64,000 nt of DNA from Saprospiraceae bacterium (GTDB taxonomy: Bacteria; Bacteroidota; Bacteroidia; Chitinophagales; Saprospiraceae): assembly GCA_020628855.1 (NCBI GenBank), contig JAHDEL010000005.1:74032-138031 (forward strand), read 5' to 3'. The position numbers and the translations under genes are program-made. Shown piece after piece: positions 45,683 to 54,797 of the stretch; position 1 is the first letter of the stretch, and every line of letters starts with the position of its first letter. The notes beneath the pieces were generated by a model. The model was not told the origin of the DNA. It saw only the letters and a list, made by a program, of their open reading frames with translations, and did not search any database.

Positions 45683-46402
45683 ATGAATTTACCAAAATAT
45701 AACGACCTCTTACAGGCAGGAGTCCACTTTGGACACATGAAAAGCAAGTGGAACCCAAAGATGCTTCCTTACATTTTCATGGAGAAGAAGGGCATCCATA
45801 TTATCGATCTAAATAAGACACTAGATTGTCTGGAAACTGCTGCGCAAGCAATGAAGCAGATTGCCAAGTCTGGAAGAAAGATCTTATTTGTTGCAACAAA
45901 GAAGCAAGCAAAAGAAGTTGTTGCTAATGGAGCAAGAACAGTTAATATGCCTTATGTCACTGAAAGGTGGTTGGGAGGTATGATGACAAACTTTGCCACG
46001 ATCAGAAGATCTGTCAAGAAAATGAATAACATTGACAAACTTCTTGCTGATAAGTCTGCTACTAGTATCACAAAGAAAGAGAGACTTACCTTGACAAGAG
46101 AAAAGGCAAAATTAGAAAAGGTATTAGGAGGTATAGCAAATATCAATAGATTGCCATCGGCAGTATTTATTGTTGATACTTTTCATGAACACATTGCAGT
46201 TGCAGAGTCAAAAAAGCTTGGATTAAAGACTTTTGGATTAGTTGACACTAACTCTAATCCTAATGATGTCGATTTCGTGATTCCTGGTAACGATGATGCT
46301 TCAAAATCTGTAAAAATTGTTGTTGACTATCTTGTTAACGCAATCAAAGAAGGATTAGAAGAGCGCAAAAATGCAAGCGCTGCCGCAGAGGTAACAGCAT
46401 AA
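45683..46402 (+). CDS. rpsB: 30S ribosomal protein S2
   Basis: The 239-residue S2 has the conserved LLQAGVHFGHMKSKWNPKML at the N terminus, GRKILFVATKKQAKEVVANG, YVTERWLGGMMTNFATIRRS and FGLVDTNSNPNDVDFVIPGN. It is followed 39 bases later by tsf, as in nearly all bacteria. The C-terminal extension (ERKNASAAAEVTA) is short. Confidence 0.98.
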   Translation: MNLPKYNDLLQAGVHFGHMKSKWNPKMLPYIFMEKKGIHIIDLNKTLDCLETAAQAMKQIAKSGRKILFVATKKQAKEVVANGARTVNMPYVTERWLGGMMTNFATIRRSVKKMNNIDKLLADKSATSITKKERLTLTREKAKLEKVLGGIANINRLPSAVFIVDTFHEHIAVAESKKLGLKTFGLVDTNSNPNDVDFVIPGNDDASKSVKIVVDYLVNAIKEGLEERKNASAAAEVTA

Positions 46403-46441
46403 ATTAAATTATTCAAATAACTATAAAAACAAAATTAGCAC

Positions 46442-47278
46442 ATGAGTGATGTAAAATTATCAGCAGCTGACGTCAAGAAATTGAGAGACGCGACTGGCGC
46501 TGGTATGATGGACTGCAAAAAAGCACTTCAAGAGGCAGGTGGCGATTTTGATAAAGCGGTTGAAGTACTTAGAAAGAAAGGACAAAAACTTTCTGTAAAG
46601 AGAGCTGATAGAGAAGCAAAAGAAGGTGTTGTCATAGCACATGTAACAGATGATCACACAAGAGGGGTAGTTGTAAAGCTGAGTTGTGAGACTGACTTCG
46701 TTGCAAAGAATGAAGATTTTGTCAACATGACAAAAAATATTGCACAGATGGCTTTGGATACATTTCCTGAGGCTCTAGACGATTTATTGAATCAGCAATA
46801 CGAAGGCATTGCACTGAGAGATAAGATTACAGAGCAAATAGGTGTCATTGGAGAGAAAATAGAACTTACTAATTATGAAAAGTTAGAAGCTCCAATGGTT
46901 GTTAAGTATATCCATATGGGTAATAAAGCTGGTGTGATTGTGGCGTTGAACAAAGCATCAGACAGCTTCATTGATGCTGGAAGAGATGTTGCAATGCAGG
47001 TAGCAGCTATGAAACCTATTGCATTGAGTAAAGATAATGTTGCTCAAGAAGTGATAGACAAAGAACTTGAGATTGGAAAAGAGATTGCAAGAAAAGAAGG
47101 TAAGCCTGATGCGATGCTAGAAAAAATTGCAACTGGTAAACTCAATAAGTTCTTTAAAGAAAATACACTCCTTGCTCAAGCGTTCGTAAAAGATAGCAAG
47201 AAGAATGTTGAAGGTTATCTTCATAGCATTGATTCTGAATTGACTGTAACAGACTTTAAGCATGTTAAGCTCGGATAA
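46442..47278 (+). CDS. tsf: Elongation factor Ts
   Basis: The 278-residue guanine-nucleotide exchange factor for EF-Tu starts with the UBA-like domain ([20 protein letters not shown]), followed by [16 protein letters not shown] and the core [17 protein letters not shown], containing the TDFV motif that contacts EF-Tu. The subdomain order is normal. A strong terminator follows 8 bases after the stop. Confidence 0.98.
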   Translation: MSDVKLSAADVKKLRDATGAGMMDCKKALQEAGGDFDKAVEVLRKKGQKLSVKRADREAKEGVVIAHVTDDHTRGVVVKLSCETDFVAKNEDFVNMTKNIAQMALDTFPEALDDLLNQQYEGIALRDKITEQIGVIGEKIELTNYEKLEAPMVVKYIHMGNKAGVIVALNKASDSFIDAGRDVAMQVAAMKPIALSKDNVAQEVIDKELEIGKEIARKEGKPDAMLEKIATGKLNKFFKENTLLAQAFVKDSKKNVEGYLHSIDSELTVTDFKHVKLG

Positions 47279-47286
47279 TAAATTAT

Positions 47287-47315
47287 AAAAGCGACTCTCA
47301 TGAGTCGCTTTTTTT
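47287..47315 (+). terminator. Intrinsic terminator after tsf
   Basis: GCGACTC (47291-47297) pairs with GAGTCGC (47302-47308) around TCAT; four flanking A-T pairs extend the stem, and a run of seven T follows the GC-rich part. It closes the rplM-rpsI-rpsB-tsf transcript ahead of pyrH, which then probably uses its own weak promoter (TATATTTA at 47322-47329) or read-through. Confidence 0.9.
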
Positions 47316-47346
47316 ATGCCTTATATTTACCATCAAACTTATAAAC

Positions 47347-48060
47347 GTGACCAAATCCATCAAAAGAGTACTCTTAAAACTGAGTGGTGAATCCCTTATG
47401 GGGGATAAAAACTTTGGTATTGAACCAACAATGATTAAGCACTATGCTACAGAAATTAAGGGTATAATCGAAGAAGGCATAGAAGTGGCAATCGTTATTG
47501 GAGGAGGTAATATTTTCCGAGGATTGCAAGCCAAGGATAATGGAATAGAACGAGTGCAAGGTGACTATATGGGTATGCTTGCAACTTGTATCAATGGTAT
47601 GGCACTACAGGGAGTATTAGAATCCTTAGGCGTGTTTACCAGACTAGTATCAGCAATAGAAATGCGCGAAATCGCAGAACCTTATATCAGAAGAAGAGCG
47701 ATAAGACACCTTGAGAAAGGTAGAGTGATCATCTTTTCTGGAGGTACAGGTAGTCCTTACTTTACCACAGATAGTGCTGCTGCTTTGAGAGCAAATGAAA
47801 TTGGCGCAGATGTGCTCCTTAAGGGTACAAGGGTAGATGGGATCTATGATAAAGATCCTGAGAAGCATACTGATGCTAAGAAGTATGATACTATTACATT
47901 TGATGAAGTCATAAACAAGAATCTCAAAGTGATGGATATGACTGCATTTACTTTATGCAATGAGAATAATATGCCAGTTGTGGTTATTGATATTCATCAG
48001 CCAGGTAATTTGATGAAGTTTATCAGAGGGGAGCAGATAGGGACTACAGTGACTCAATAA
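47347..48060 (+). CDS. pyrH: UMP kinase
   Basis: The 237-residue UMP kinase starts at a GTG (47347), giving [20 protein letters not shown], the usual N terminus with the phosphate-binding [40 protein letters not shown] and [15 protein letters not shown] complete the amino-acid-kinase-fold signature. It makes UDP for pyrimidine nucleotide and cell-wall precursor synthesis. The last 17 bases overlap the convergent WbqC gene. Confidence 0.97.
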   Translation: MTKSIKRVLLKLSGESLMGDKNFGIEPTMIKHYATEIKGIIEEGIEVAIVIGGGNIFRGLQAKDNGIERVQGDYMGMLATCINGMALQGVLESLGVFTRLVSAIEMREIAEPYIRRRAIRHLEKGRVIIFSGGTGSPYFTTDSAAALRANEIGADVLLKGTRVDGIYDKDPEKHTDAKKYDTITFDEVINKNLKVMDMTAFTLCNENNMPVVVIDIHQPGNLMKFIRGEQIGTTVTQ

Positions 48061-48745
48061 ATAGAGCTTCAGCTTTTTCTAATATCATTGTAATCTCTTC
48101 CGAAGAATACTGCATCATCAGGTGCAAGGCGCTCAGTTTGGTGGCTTCTCCAAACTTTTCTTTCAATAGCTTCTCACTCTCTAAGTAAGAAAGTTGAATA
48201 GAGTGTTGGTTATAGATAGAATCGTCTTGATAACTTTTGGCACCTAGACCACTAACATAGCTTGTACCTCCTACCTTGTTGATAAGCGCAATGTGATAGC
48301 TATCTGTATTTCCAGAATGCTCTTGTAGCAGTTCGGAAGAGAAGGATATTTTTGCCGATACCTTGAATTCTCCAAACATCCATCCTAGTAAGGTAGCATT
48401 GAATGCTGAGAGCTGTTCTTCTGTCCTCAGTGATTGCATAATCTCAACGAGTCTTTCGAACCTAGCGTTAAACAATGGAAACTTTGAATAGAGATGTTCA
48501 ATTGTTTTCAGATGTTTGTCAATCCAGTAGTTATGGCTAATCAAAACATCTTTGATCAATACTTCTCTCGATTGTTTGCGGAGGGGTATAGTTAGCAGGG
48601 TTTCTTTATCCAAATAACACCTTCTAGTATAACTGCGGCGATTGAGCTGGACATTGTCATGTAATATGAAGGCATTACATAACCGAGCTTTCAAAAAATA
48701 GCCTATCCAAGGGAGATAATTGGGTTGATGAATTCCGACTCTCAT
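48044..48745 (-). CDS. WbqC-family protein
   Basis: The ATG at 48745 gives 233 residues, opening [20 protein letters not shown], the WbqC hallmark, followed by [15 protein letters not shown] and LTIPLRK. WbqC-type proteins occur in surface polysaccharide loci, where some act with sugar aminotransferases or in acyl transfer; the reaction is not settled. The start is 3 bases after the PIG-L stop, so the two genes are coupled. The 3' end overlaps pyrH by 17 bases. Confidence 0.86.
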   Translation of the reverse strand: MRVGIHQPNYLPWIGYFLKARLCNAFILHDNVQLNRRSYTRRCYLDKETLLTIPLRKQSREVLIKDVLISHNYWIDKHLKTIEHLYSKFPLFNARFERLVEIMQSLRTEEQLSAFNATLLGWMFGEFKVSAKISFSSELLQEHSGNTDSYHIALINKVGGTSYVSGLGAKSYQDDSIYNQHSIQLSYLESEKLLKEKFGEATKLSALHLMMQYSSEEITMILEKAEALFIESL

Positions 48746-48748
48746 CAA

Positions 48749-49393
48749 TTAGACTATCCAACGAATGACTTCAAATGTTTCTGCATACTTGCTTCCTATC
48801 TGTACACCTCTGGCATGAGCCAATGCTGTGATGAATTGTTCGCTCATATAATCTCTATGTCTTTGGGTTTCATATTCTTGGAGTGCTTTGACTTTAAGAT
48901 CTATATGCTTTTTATCCAATTTGATAAAGCAGTCGGTGTTAAAAGAGAGATTATTCCATATCAGTTCATAACCTAATATTGTACTATGCTTGAAGGCCCT
49001 AATTCCTTCCTGTGTTACAGTGATATGATCTTGGTGTATATCTTTTGAGGAAGGAAGGAAAACAAGATCAGGTTGTAACTTGGCTTTAAGTTCTACTAGG
49101 TTCTCAAGAATTTCTTGTCTTACATAATTGAGTTTTCTCACAGTAAAGTTATAGACATACAGGTGGTCTTCATGAATACCTAGCACTTTAGTAGCGTTAC
49201 GAACCTCAATAGCTAACTGATTTCTAGGAAACTCAGGAGGCACTGAAGCATCAGCAGTAGAGAATGCTACATAATATACAGTGCCACCTTCTTCTAATAT
49301 ACGTGCTATTGTTCCACCACATCCTAGTTCTCCGTCATCGGTGTGAGGTGCCAAAATGCAAACCTTTTTATCCTTGAAAGATATCATGGTCAT
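48749..49393 (-). CDS. PIG-L-family zinc deacetylase
   Basis: Read from the ATG at 49393 (MTMISFKDKKVCILAPHTDD), the protein has 214 residues. The metal-binding PHTDDGELGCGGTIA is a variant of the family's AHPDDE motif, and the second site is SKDIHQDHITVTQEGIRAF. LmbE/PIG-L enzymes remove N-acetyl groups from sugars, for example in GPI, mycothiol or bacillithiol synthesis. The adjacent WbqC gene points to a surface-sugar pathway. The protein is complete and slightly short for the family. Confidence 0.86.
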   Translation of the reverse strand: MTMISFKDKKVCILAPHTDDGELGCGGTIARILEEGGTVYYVAFSTADASVPPEFPRNQLAIEVRNATKVLGIHEDHLYVYNFTVRKLNYVRQEILENLVELKAKLQPDLVFLPSSKDIHQDHITVTQEGIRAFKHSTILGYELIWNNLSFNTDCFIKLDKKHIDLKVKALQEYETQRHRDYMSEQFITALAHARGVQIGSKYAETFEVIRWIV

Positions 49394-49522
49394 GAAGGTA
49401 AGGGAACTTCGAAACAATCTAAAATTTAGAGCGTAATGTGACTTTTAATCATTTGTTACGTAATAAGTAATGAGTATATCTCACTAATTACTGTTTTTAA
49501 CAGTGATTTTTAGACTTTAGGA

Positions 49523-49843
49523 ATGAAGAAAATGTTAACTACACCGACTCGTGTAATTGGTCCCGTACAATTACATAACTTTGAGCAGAGTGCAAATCAC
49601 TCTTCATTCCAAAACATTACCCCAGAGAAACGTTATAAAAAATTAGTTTACCTATATAAGGGTAATAAGTCTGTTTTTGTGTCTATGAATAGGATGGAAG
49701 TTTTAAATCGGGAGAACAACTTTAAAGTTTGTGGTGTCTCTGGTATCAAAGCCCCAAAAAACTTGAATAGCGAACTATTCAAGGGCAACATATTTGATAA
49801 TTGTCTCATGACAGAAACTACAGTCAGAAACACATATGAATAA
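49523..49843 (+). CDS. Hypothetical protein, 106 residues
   Basis: I do not recognise this protein. It has no signal peptide or membrane helix and is basic (EKRYKKLVYLYKGNKSVFV, then SMNRMEVLNRENNFKVCGVS). The 3' end overlaps the next small lipoprotein gene by 8 bases, a spacing that argues for both being real and coupled. The ~105 bases before it contain a short hairpin (ACTGT/ACAGT around 49490-49504) but no clear promoter. Confidence 0.5.
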   Translation: MKKMLTTPTRVIGPVQLHNFEQSANHSSFQNITPEKRYKKLVYLYKGNKSVFVSMNRMEVLNRENNFKVCGVSGIKAPKNLNSELFKGNIFDNCLMTETTVRNTYE

Positions 49844-50063
49844 GGTCAAGCACATATTGACCATCGGTGTTGTATTGATAGCAACACTTTGCCTTGTGAA
49901 TTGTACTTCACAGGAAGGACCTTCTCATGCTGACACTTTCGCTACACATACCATAATCACACCTAATGGTGAGATACTTAACTGCGTTTTTGATCAAACT
50001 AGACTAGATAAGTACAATATGATTATTGAGTCAGAAGATGGGAGCACGGTAGCAAGCAGATAA
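49836..50063 (+). CDS. Small probable lipoprotein
   Basis: The 75-residue product has a lipoprotein-type signal (KHILTIGVVLIATLCLVNCT), with the lipidated Cys near residue 23 and a short hydrophilic mature part (THTIITPNGEILNCVFDQTR). No family is recognised. It overlaps the preceding hypothetical by 8 bases, suggesting a two-gene unit. The stop lies 3 bases from the end of the convergent DinB gene. Confidence 0.55.
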   Translation: MNKVKHILTIGVVLIATLCLVNCTSQEGPSHADTFATHTIITPNGEILNCVFDQTRLDKYNMIIESEDGSTVASR

Positions 50064-50066
50064 TAT

Positions 50067-50540
50067 TTATTTTTTTCCTCTCAAGAGTTTCTTAATTAGG
50101 ACAATTTGTCCAAGATGATAATGGCCATGCTCTATGACTCCTTGAATGTTGTGGTAGTAGTTGCCGAATTTAGGATCTTCACGAAAATCTTTCCAATACA
50201 ACTCGTCTGGTAATTGCTGTATTAACTTGCAATACTTTTCAACTGTTTGATTTACCTCTGTCTTCAGCCTTACCCAATCCGCAGCATTTGCGATGATTGG
50301 TGCTTCAAAGCTAAATTTGTCATCATAATCTAAGACTCCTCCGTCTAAGTAGATGACATGAGCTTTCATGTAGTAGTAAATATGATACAGTAATTGAGCA
50401 ATAGTATTATTTCCAAATGCTGTATTAGTTGCTTCTTGCCAGGAAACATCATCGAGATGTTCATCTACAAATGACCATGTCCAATTTTTCCCATGAAATA
50501 ACTGGTGTACGTGTTGTGCTATGTTATAGCTAAGCTGCAT
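50067..50540 (-). CDS. DinB-superfamily protein
   Basis: The 157-residue protein is a four-helix bundle of the DinB/YfiT type. The likely metal-binding histidines are in AQLLYHIYYYMKAH (near residue 53) and in the pair VIEHGHYHLGQIVLI near the C terminus, which places three His around a metal as in the family. DinB-like proteins often act as thiol-dependent transferases; the substrate here is unknown. Length is typical. No operon partner. Confidence 0.82.
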   Translation of the reverse strand: MQLSYNIAQHVHQLFHGKNWTWSFVDEHLDDVSWQEATNTAFGNNTIAQLLYHIYYYMKAHVIYLDGGVLDYDDKFSFEAPIIANAADWVRLKTEVNQTVEKYCKLIQQLPDELYWKDFREDPKFGNYYHNIQGVIEHGHYHLGQIVLIKKLLRGKK

Positions 50541-50581
50541 TATTAATCAATTTGATACAATGATACAGCGAATAACTCTGT

Positions 50582-52000
50582 CTATTCTTTGATAAAGCTA
50601 TTCATGAGAGTACCCTGCTTTGTTACTGCCTGTAGATAGTATTTTCCTGAAGGTAATTGTGAGATATCGATTTGGCAATTCGTTGATGACCAATCAATAA
50701 TTTTGGTCTGCATAATCTGCCCAGTAATATTGATGACCCTTATTGACTCCAAATATTGAGAGCTAGAAACTTCTAGAATACTCGAAGCAGGATTGGGGCT
50801 TAGACTTACTACATTGTTTAATGCTATTTCGTTAGTGCTTACTGTCGTACACAAATCTGCACCTGGTAGAACATACACCTTATTGTATGATCCATACGCA
50901 ATCGCATCTTGCTCCATATCAAAAGACCAGCCAAAATGAGTTCCTTCTTGCACCTCTTCCGCAATAAACTGCGCATCTAAGCTCCAATCCGTCGAACTCA
51001 CTTTATTGTAGGAATATATTGCTCCACTATCTTCCAATCCATCAAAGTCATGATCTATAGCACTGATGATAACTTTGTCACCTTGAATCCCAACCTCAAA
51101 AGCAAATCTATCTTTTTGAGCTCCGTTCTCTGGTACAAATTTGGCTTTTTCAATCCATTTATCACCATTAAACTCATAGGTGTATGCTGAACCACATTCC
51201 CAAGCTGCATCTTTGTCTTCTAGACTTCCAATAATCATCTGATCTCCATCAATATCAATGCTATATCCAAAGTAGTCATTGATACCTGCATCTGAAGCGT
51301 TGAGAAGGGAATGATAGTTAAATTCACCATCATCAATTGTAAACATGACAACGTTACCATATTGACCTGAACCAAAGATATCACCAGAGGCTAAAAAATC
51401 ATCTGATATTTCGACTGTAGAGCCGAAGAGTTGACAATTAGCAGCCTCAGGAGGAAAAAGCTCTTTATGCAACTCCCACAGGCCATCCACAACGGTGTAG
51501 ATATAAATTTTTCCTCGCTCAGCAGCTCCTCGAGTGCCTACTGCCAAATATGTTTCGTTCCATTCCATATCCCATCCAAACTCATCTCCAGCCGCAGCAT
51601 CATCTGGTACAATTTTTTGTAAAAACTGGTAGCTTTCTCCATCATATTCATAGATGTAGACAGATCCACTTGATTGATGTTCTGGGGTGTCATTATGAGC
51701 AGCAATGATAGCATACGTATCATTTATTAGTACTTCAGCTCCATAAAACGAACATTCGTCAGGGGTTAGAATCTGAGTCCGGATATATTCTCCATCTTCT
51801 TGCTTTTCGAAAACATAAGCTGATCCTGTGCAGACATTAGAGTTAGGCGCCCCAACTATGAGTTTACAACCATTGAGATCAACTGAACTACCAAATCCTG
51901 TGAAACCGGAACTATTTGGTGTAAGTACTTGAAATTGCCCAATAAGTAAGAAAGGCAATAGACCAAAGAATGGAAGGAAGAAGTTTTTCATTGTTGCCAT
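50582..52000 (-). CDS. T9SS-secreted protein with seven FG-GAP-like propeller repeats
   Basis: The start is placed at the ATG at 52000 (MATMKNFFLPFFGLLPFLLI); an ATG at 51991 is equally possible. After the signal peptide come seven ~55-residue repeats, each with the pattern [FY]G-x-x-[VF]-x-[IVL]-...-[IV]-G: GFGSSVDLNGCKLIVGAPN, EFGWDMEWNETYLAVGT, LFGSTVEISDDFLASG, YFGYSIDIDGDQMIIGS and others. This gives a seven-bladed beta-propeller of integrin-alpha/FG-GAP type. The last ~75 residues are a T9SS sorting domain (VVSLSPNPASSILEVSSSQY through LPSGKYYLQAVTKQ). It is probably a surface-bound adhesin or binding protein. Ligand unknown. Confidence 0.85.
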   Translation of the reverse strand: MATMKNFFLPFFGLLPFLLIGQFQVLTPNSSGFTGFGSSVDLNGCKLIVGAPNSNVCTGSAYVFEKQEDGEYIRTQILTPDECSFYGAEVLINDTYAIIAAHNDTPEHQSSGSVYIYEYDGESYQFLQKIVPDDAAAGDEFGWDMEWNETYLAVGTRGAAERGKIYIYTVVDGLWELHKELFPPEAANCQLFGSTVEISDDFLASGDIFGSGQYGNVVMFTIDDGEFNYHSLLNASDAGINDYFGYSIDIDGDQMIIGSLEDKDAAWECGSAYTYEFNGDKWIEKAKFVPENGAQKDRFAFEVGIQGDKVIISAIDHDFDGLEDSGAIYSYNKVSSTDWSLDAQFIAEEVQEGTHFGWSFDMEQDAIAYGSYNKVYVLPGADLCTTVSTNEIALNNVVSLSPNPASSILEVSSSQYLESIRVINITGQIMQTKIIDWSSTNCQIDISQLPSGKYYLQAVTKQGTLMNSFIKE

Positions 52001-52071
52001 TTTTATTAAATACCCTAAGTAGCGATTATTCGATGCTTGAGGCAAGAAATTACTTCCTTTTGAATTAATAG

Positions 52072-52101
52072 AAAAAAAGCCTAAGCACAAGGCTTAGGCT
52101 T
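52072..52101 (-). terminator. Intrinsic terminator of the cysteine-rich gene
   Basis: AAGCCTAAGC (52077-52086) and GCTTAGGCTT (52092-52101) pair over 10 bp around ACAAG. On the minus strand a T run follows (52076-52072 and into the stem). It lies 28 bases after the stop of the 52129-52599 gene. Confidence 0.9.
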
Positions 52102-52128
52102 CTTGTAATTGAACTCTAGATTAGCTCG

Positions 52129-52599
52129 TTATTTTTTCTTGCAGCACTTTTTTCCAGTCTTTGCACAAGCTGCCGGCTTCGTGGCTGCTTGTTTAGTGTT
52201 AGAAAGATCTCTTGATTGTGTTGCTGCTGCAACTCTAGTTTGCGCTTCTTCAGCCGTTTCTCCCTTGTGTACCATTGCGCACTTTGCTTTGCATTCAGCT
52301 ACGGTCATTCCCATTTTCTGCGCACACTCTTCGATGGTTCCACAGCAACCTTTTGCAGGCTCTCCTTCGGCTACAACAGATAATACTTGTGTATCACTAG
52401 TGAGTTCTGTGCTAGCGGTTTTGCCTTTAAGGCATTTAGCCTTGCACTCTGCTACGGTCATTCCCATTTTCTTAGCACATTCCTTAGTTGGGACGCAAGT
52501 AGTTTTCTTTTCAGAGACTTCTACTTTATTATTGTCTTGAGCAAATGTTGAGAAGCTGAAGAAAAGGAAGCATAAGGTTAATCCAAATAAGTGTTTCAT
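52129..52599 (-). CDS. Secreted cysteine-rich repeat protein, unknown family
   Basis: The 156-residue protein has a signal peptide (MKHLFGLTLCFLFFSFSTFA) and 12 cysteines in the mature part. Two copies of a C-x5-C-x10-C-x3-C unit, each containing KMGMTVAECKAKC, lie at residues 35-56 and 86-107. A third cysteine group (CAKTGKKCCKKK) forms the very basic C terminus. The regular spacing suggests paired disulfides or a metal site on a helical hairpin. I recognise no named family. It is divergent from a two-component system whose sensor is also cysteine-rich, and it ends at a strong terminator. A -7-like box (TACTTTTG, minus strand 52672-52665) and a 6-bp stem-loop (52621-52637) lie in the divergent gap. 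Confidence 0.72.
   Translation of the reverse strand: MKHLFGLTLCFLFFSFSTFAQDNNKVEVSEKKTTCVPTKECAKKMGMTVAECKAKCLKGKTASTELTSDTQVLSVVAEGEPAKGCCGTIEECAQKMGMTVAECKAKCAMVHKGETAEEAQTRVAAATQSRDLSNTKQAATKPAACAKTGKKCCKKK
52279..52344 (-). repeat. Second C-x5-C-x10-C-x3-C coding unit
   Basis: These bases encode residues 86-107 of the cysteine-rich protein and match the first copy in cysteine spacing; the 13-residue core is identical. A run of over 20 bases is also identical at DNA level, indicating a recent duplication or strong constraint. Confidence 0.8.
52432..52497 (-). repeat. First C-x5-C-x10-C-x3-C coding unit
   Basis: These bases encode residues 35-56 of the cysteine-rich protein. The copy at 52279-52344 repeats the same cysteine spacing and the MGMTVAECKAKC core. 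Confidence 0.8.
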
Positions 52600-52793
52600 A
52601 ATTGTATCTTGTTTGTTTTCACTCAGAGCTGCTGAGTTACCAGATCATCATTGCATTGATAAGTCAAAAGTATTGGTAAAACTAGTGTAGAGCTGTGTAA
52701 CACTTGCGAAAGGCTTGTTAAAAAGTTGTTAAACGAAATACCCTAATCAAAAATATTTGAGTTCTTGAGTTTTGTATAGCAAACCGAAAGATC

Positions 52794-54053
52794 TTGAAAC
52801 GACTAATTAGTCTAACGAAAGTACCTTACCTCTTTACATTCTTGTGTATTGCACTTATTGGCCTTATGGCTTTCCAGATCAAGTGGTTGTCAATGTCCAG
52901 TGCCCTGATAAAGGAACAATTCGACCAAAAGGTCAACCTAGCCATTGGGAGTGCATTAAGTGACTTCAATGCAAGTCATAAGACATCACTCGACCTATTG
53001 GCTCTGGAGAGCTGCGGTGATGAAGAGGATGTAGTTAAGTATTTACCAAGTAAACCGACGAATATTAGTGCATCAGATCAGAAAGAGCTGGAAGAAAATC
53101 TCAGTGCCTACATGGCCTGCTATGGTATTGATGAAAAGTATAACGTAGAAATATTTGATAATTCTTGTAAGACATCAGCAGGGTCATATTGCTGTTCTTT
53201 GGAGTCTGTAAAACGTTGTAAACCCAATTCGATGTTGGGTATTTCGTTTGAAGGAAGAGAAGCATACCTCCATGATAAGATGAGGCCAATGATTTTTTCT
53301 TCAATATTAATCTTCCTTGTTTTAGCTTCTGCCTCATTCATTATTCTTTGGTCTCTAGTCAAACAAAAACGAATTACAGAGAATAACATAGATTTCTTTA
53401 ACAATACTGCTCATGAGTTAAAGACACCTTTGACGAACATTTCCCTTGCTATGAGCTTGCTTACTAAGAAGTATCAAGAGATCGCATCTGATAACTACGT
53501 GAAGATTATTAAATCTGAGAATTCAAAATTATCAGATCAGATCGAACGAGTTCTGTTCCTATCACGTATGGAAAGTGGCGAATATGAACTCAAGCAAGAG
53601 ACAATAGCCTTGAATGATTTGGTAACTGAAGTTATTGAAAACATGCAACTCTTGCTTGATGAGTTTAGGGCAGAGATTAGTTTGGAACTCAGTGTAGATG
53701 ATCCGAAGATTGTAGGAGACTACTTCCACTTAAGTAATGTTGTGAAGAACTTGATTGACAACGCTTTGAAGTATTGTGACAAAGACCCCAGAATTCAGAT
53801 TAGGATTAGATCAGAAGAAGATCAAATCGTCCTTTCTGTTAGAGATAATGGTATTGGAATAAGTGCCGCAGACCAGAGCCACATCTTCGATAAGTTTCAA
53901 AGAGTCAATACAGGGAATGTCCGCAGGGCAAAAGGTTTTGGGATTGGTCTTTCTTATGTAAAGACAGTTATCGAGTTGCACAAAGGCCTTATCAATGTAA
54001 AGAGTGACCTAAATCAAGGAAGTCAATTTAATCTCATAATACCAAATCACTAA
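52794..54053 (+). CDS. Sensor histidine kinase with cysteine-rich periplasmic domain
   Basis: The start is a TTG at 52794 (KRLISLTKVPYLFTFLCIAL); the first in-frame ATG would delete the first membrane helix. The 419-residue kinase has helices at about 11-31 and 166-189. Between them lies a ~135-residue periplasmic domain with six cysteines (C74, C109, C125, C133, C134, C142). HisKA follows with the phosphoacceptor H207 in FNNTAHELKTPLTNIS, then a HATPase (NVVKNLIDNALKYC, VRDNGIGISA, GFGIGLSYVKTVI). The response regulator starts 2 bases after its stop. The cysteines suggest sensing of redox state or a thiol-binding metal; this is inference. Confidence 0.9.
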   Translation: MKRLISLTKVPYLFTFLCIALIGLMAFQIKWLSMSSALIKEQFDQKVNLAIGSALSDFNASHKTSLDLLALESCGDEEDVVKYLPSKPTNISASDQKELEENLSAYMACYGIDEKYNVEIFDNSCKTSAGSYCCSLESVKRCKPNSMLGISFEGREAYLHDKMRPMIFSSILIFLVLASASFIILWSLVKQKRITENNIDFFNNTAHELKTPLTNISLAMSLLTKKYQEIASDNYVKIIKSENSKLSDQIERVLFLSRMESGEYELKQETIALNDLVTEVIENMQLLLDEFRAEISLELSVDDPKIVGDYFHLSNVVKNLIDNALKYCDKDPRIQIRIRSEEDQIVLSVRDNGIGISAADQSHIFDKFQRVNTGNVRRAKGFGIGLSYVKTVIELHKGLINVKSDLNQGSQFNLIIPNH

Positions 54054-54055
54054 AC

Positions 54056-54775
54056 ATGGATCAAAAGAAAATACTTGTTGTCGAAGATGATCTCAACTTG
54101 GGGTTCTTATTGCTCGATTTTCTTGAATCGATGGACTTTAGAGTAAAGTTGTGTAGGGATGGACTCTCTGGATTATCAACACTAGAACAACAGTACTTTG
54201 ATCTCTGTATTCTTGATGTTATGATGCCAAATATTGATGGATTTGCCTTTGCAAAGACCATGCAGAAAAAAGGTGTAGAGACCCCATTTATCTTTCTGAC
54301 AGCTAAGTCAATGAAGGAAGATAAACTAGAAGGCTATTCTTTAGGTGCAGAGGATTATATTACTAAACCATTTGACGAAGAAGAATTAGCGTGTAAGATT
54401 AATGTAGTATTGAGAAGGCACTGTCAAGATGTGTACGCATCTGCACCAAACCAATTCTGCCTCGGAAAATATCACTTTGATTATCAACGTCAAGAACTCA
54501 AGACGAAACAAACTACACACAGATTAACAGAGAAAGAAAATGAAGTCCTCAGACTCCTTTGCATCCATAAGAACAAAGTCTTAAGAAGAGATGAAGCTGT
54601 TCAAAAAATCTATGGGAAGAAAGACTATTTCCTTGGACGTAGTTTTGATGTATATATTTCTCGACTCAGAAAGATTTTCGGGAAAGACTCTTCCATCGAA
54701 ATACAGAATATTTATAAAGTGGGCTTTATGCTGAATGTGCCAGAAGAACAGGCTGTACAAAACCTGTCTTCATAG
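54056..54775 (+). CDS. OmpR/PhoB-family response regulator
   Basis: The 239-residue regulator has a receiver domain (1-120) with the acidic pair VVEDD, phosphoacceptor D54 in DLCILDVMMPNIDGF, TAKSMKEDKLEGYSLGAEDY and the conserved Lys in ITKPFDEEEL. A winged-helix DNA-binding domain follows (about 135-230: HRLTEKENEVLRLLCIHKNK, FDVYISRLRKIFGKD). It is the partner of the kinase 2 bases upstream. Likely targets include the divergent cysteine-rich gene; this is untested. Confidence 0.93.
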   Translation: MDQKKILVVEDDLNLGFLLLDFLESMDFRVKLCRDGLSGLSTLEQQYFDLCILDVMMPNIDGFAFAKTMQKKGVETPFIFLTAKSMKEDKLEGYSLGAEDYITKPFDEEELACKINVVLRRHCQDVYASAPNQFCLGKYHFDYQRQELKTKQTTHRLTEKENEVLRLLCIHKNKVLRRDEAVQKIYGKKDYFLGRSFDVYISRLRKIFGKDSSIEIQNIYKVGFMLNVPEEQAVQNLSS

Positions 54776-54797
54776 CACGATATCGTATTGTTATTTG

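Noticed and set aside
52109..52540. A 143-codon open frame on the plus strand opposite the cysteine-rich gene
   Set aside because: It is antisense to a gene with a clear signal peptide, repeats and terminator. Its composition (Cys/Ala/Ser-rich with repeated pieces) simply mirrors the repeat codons.
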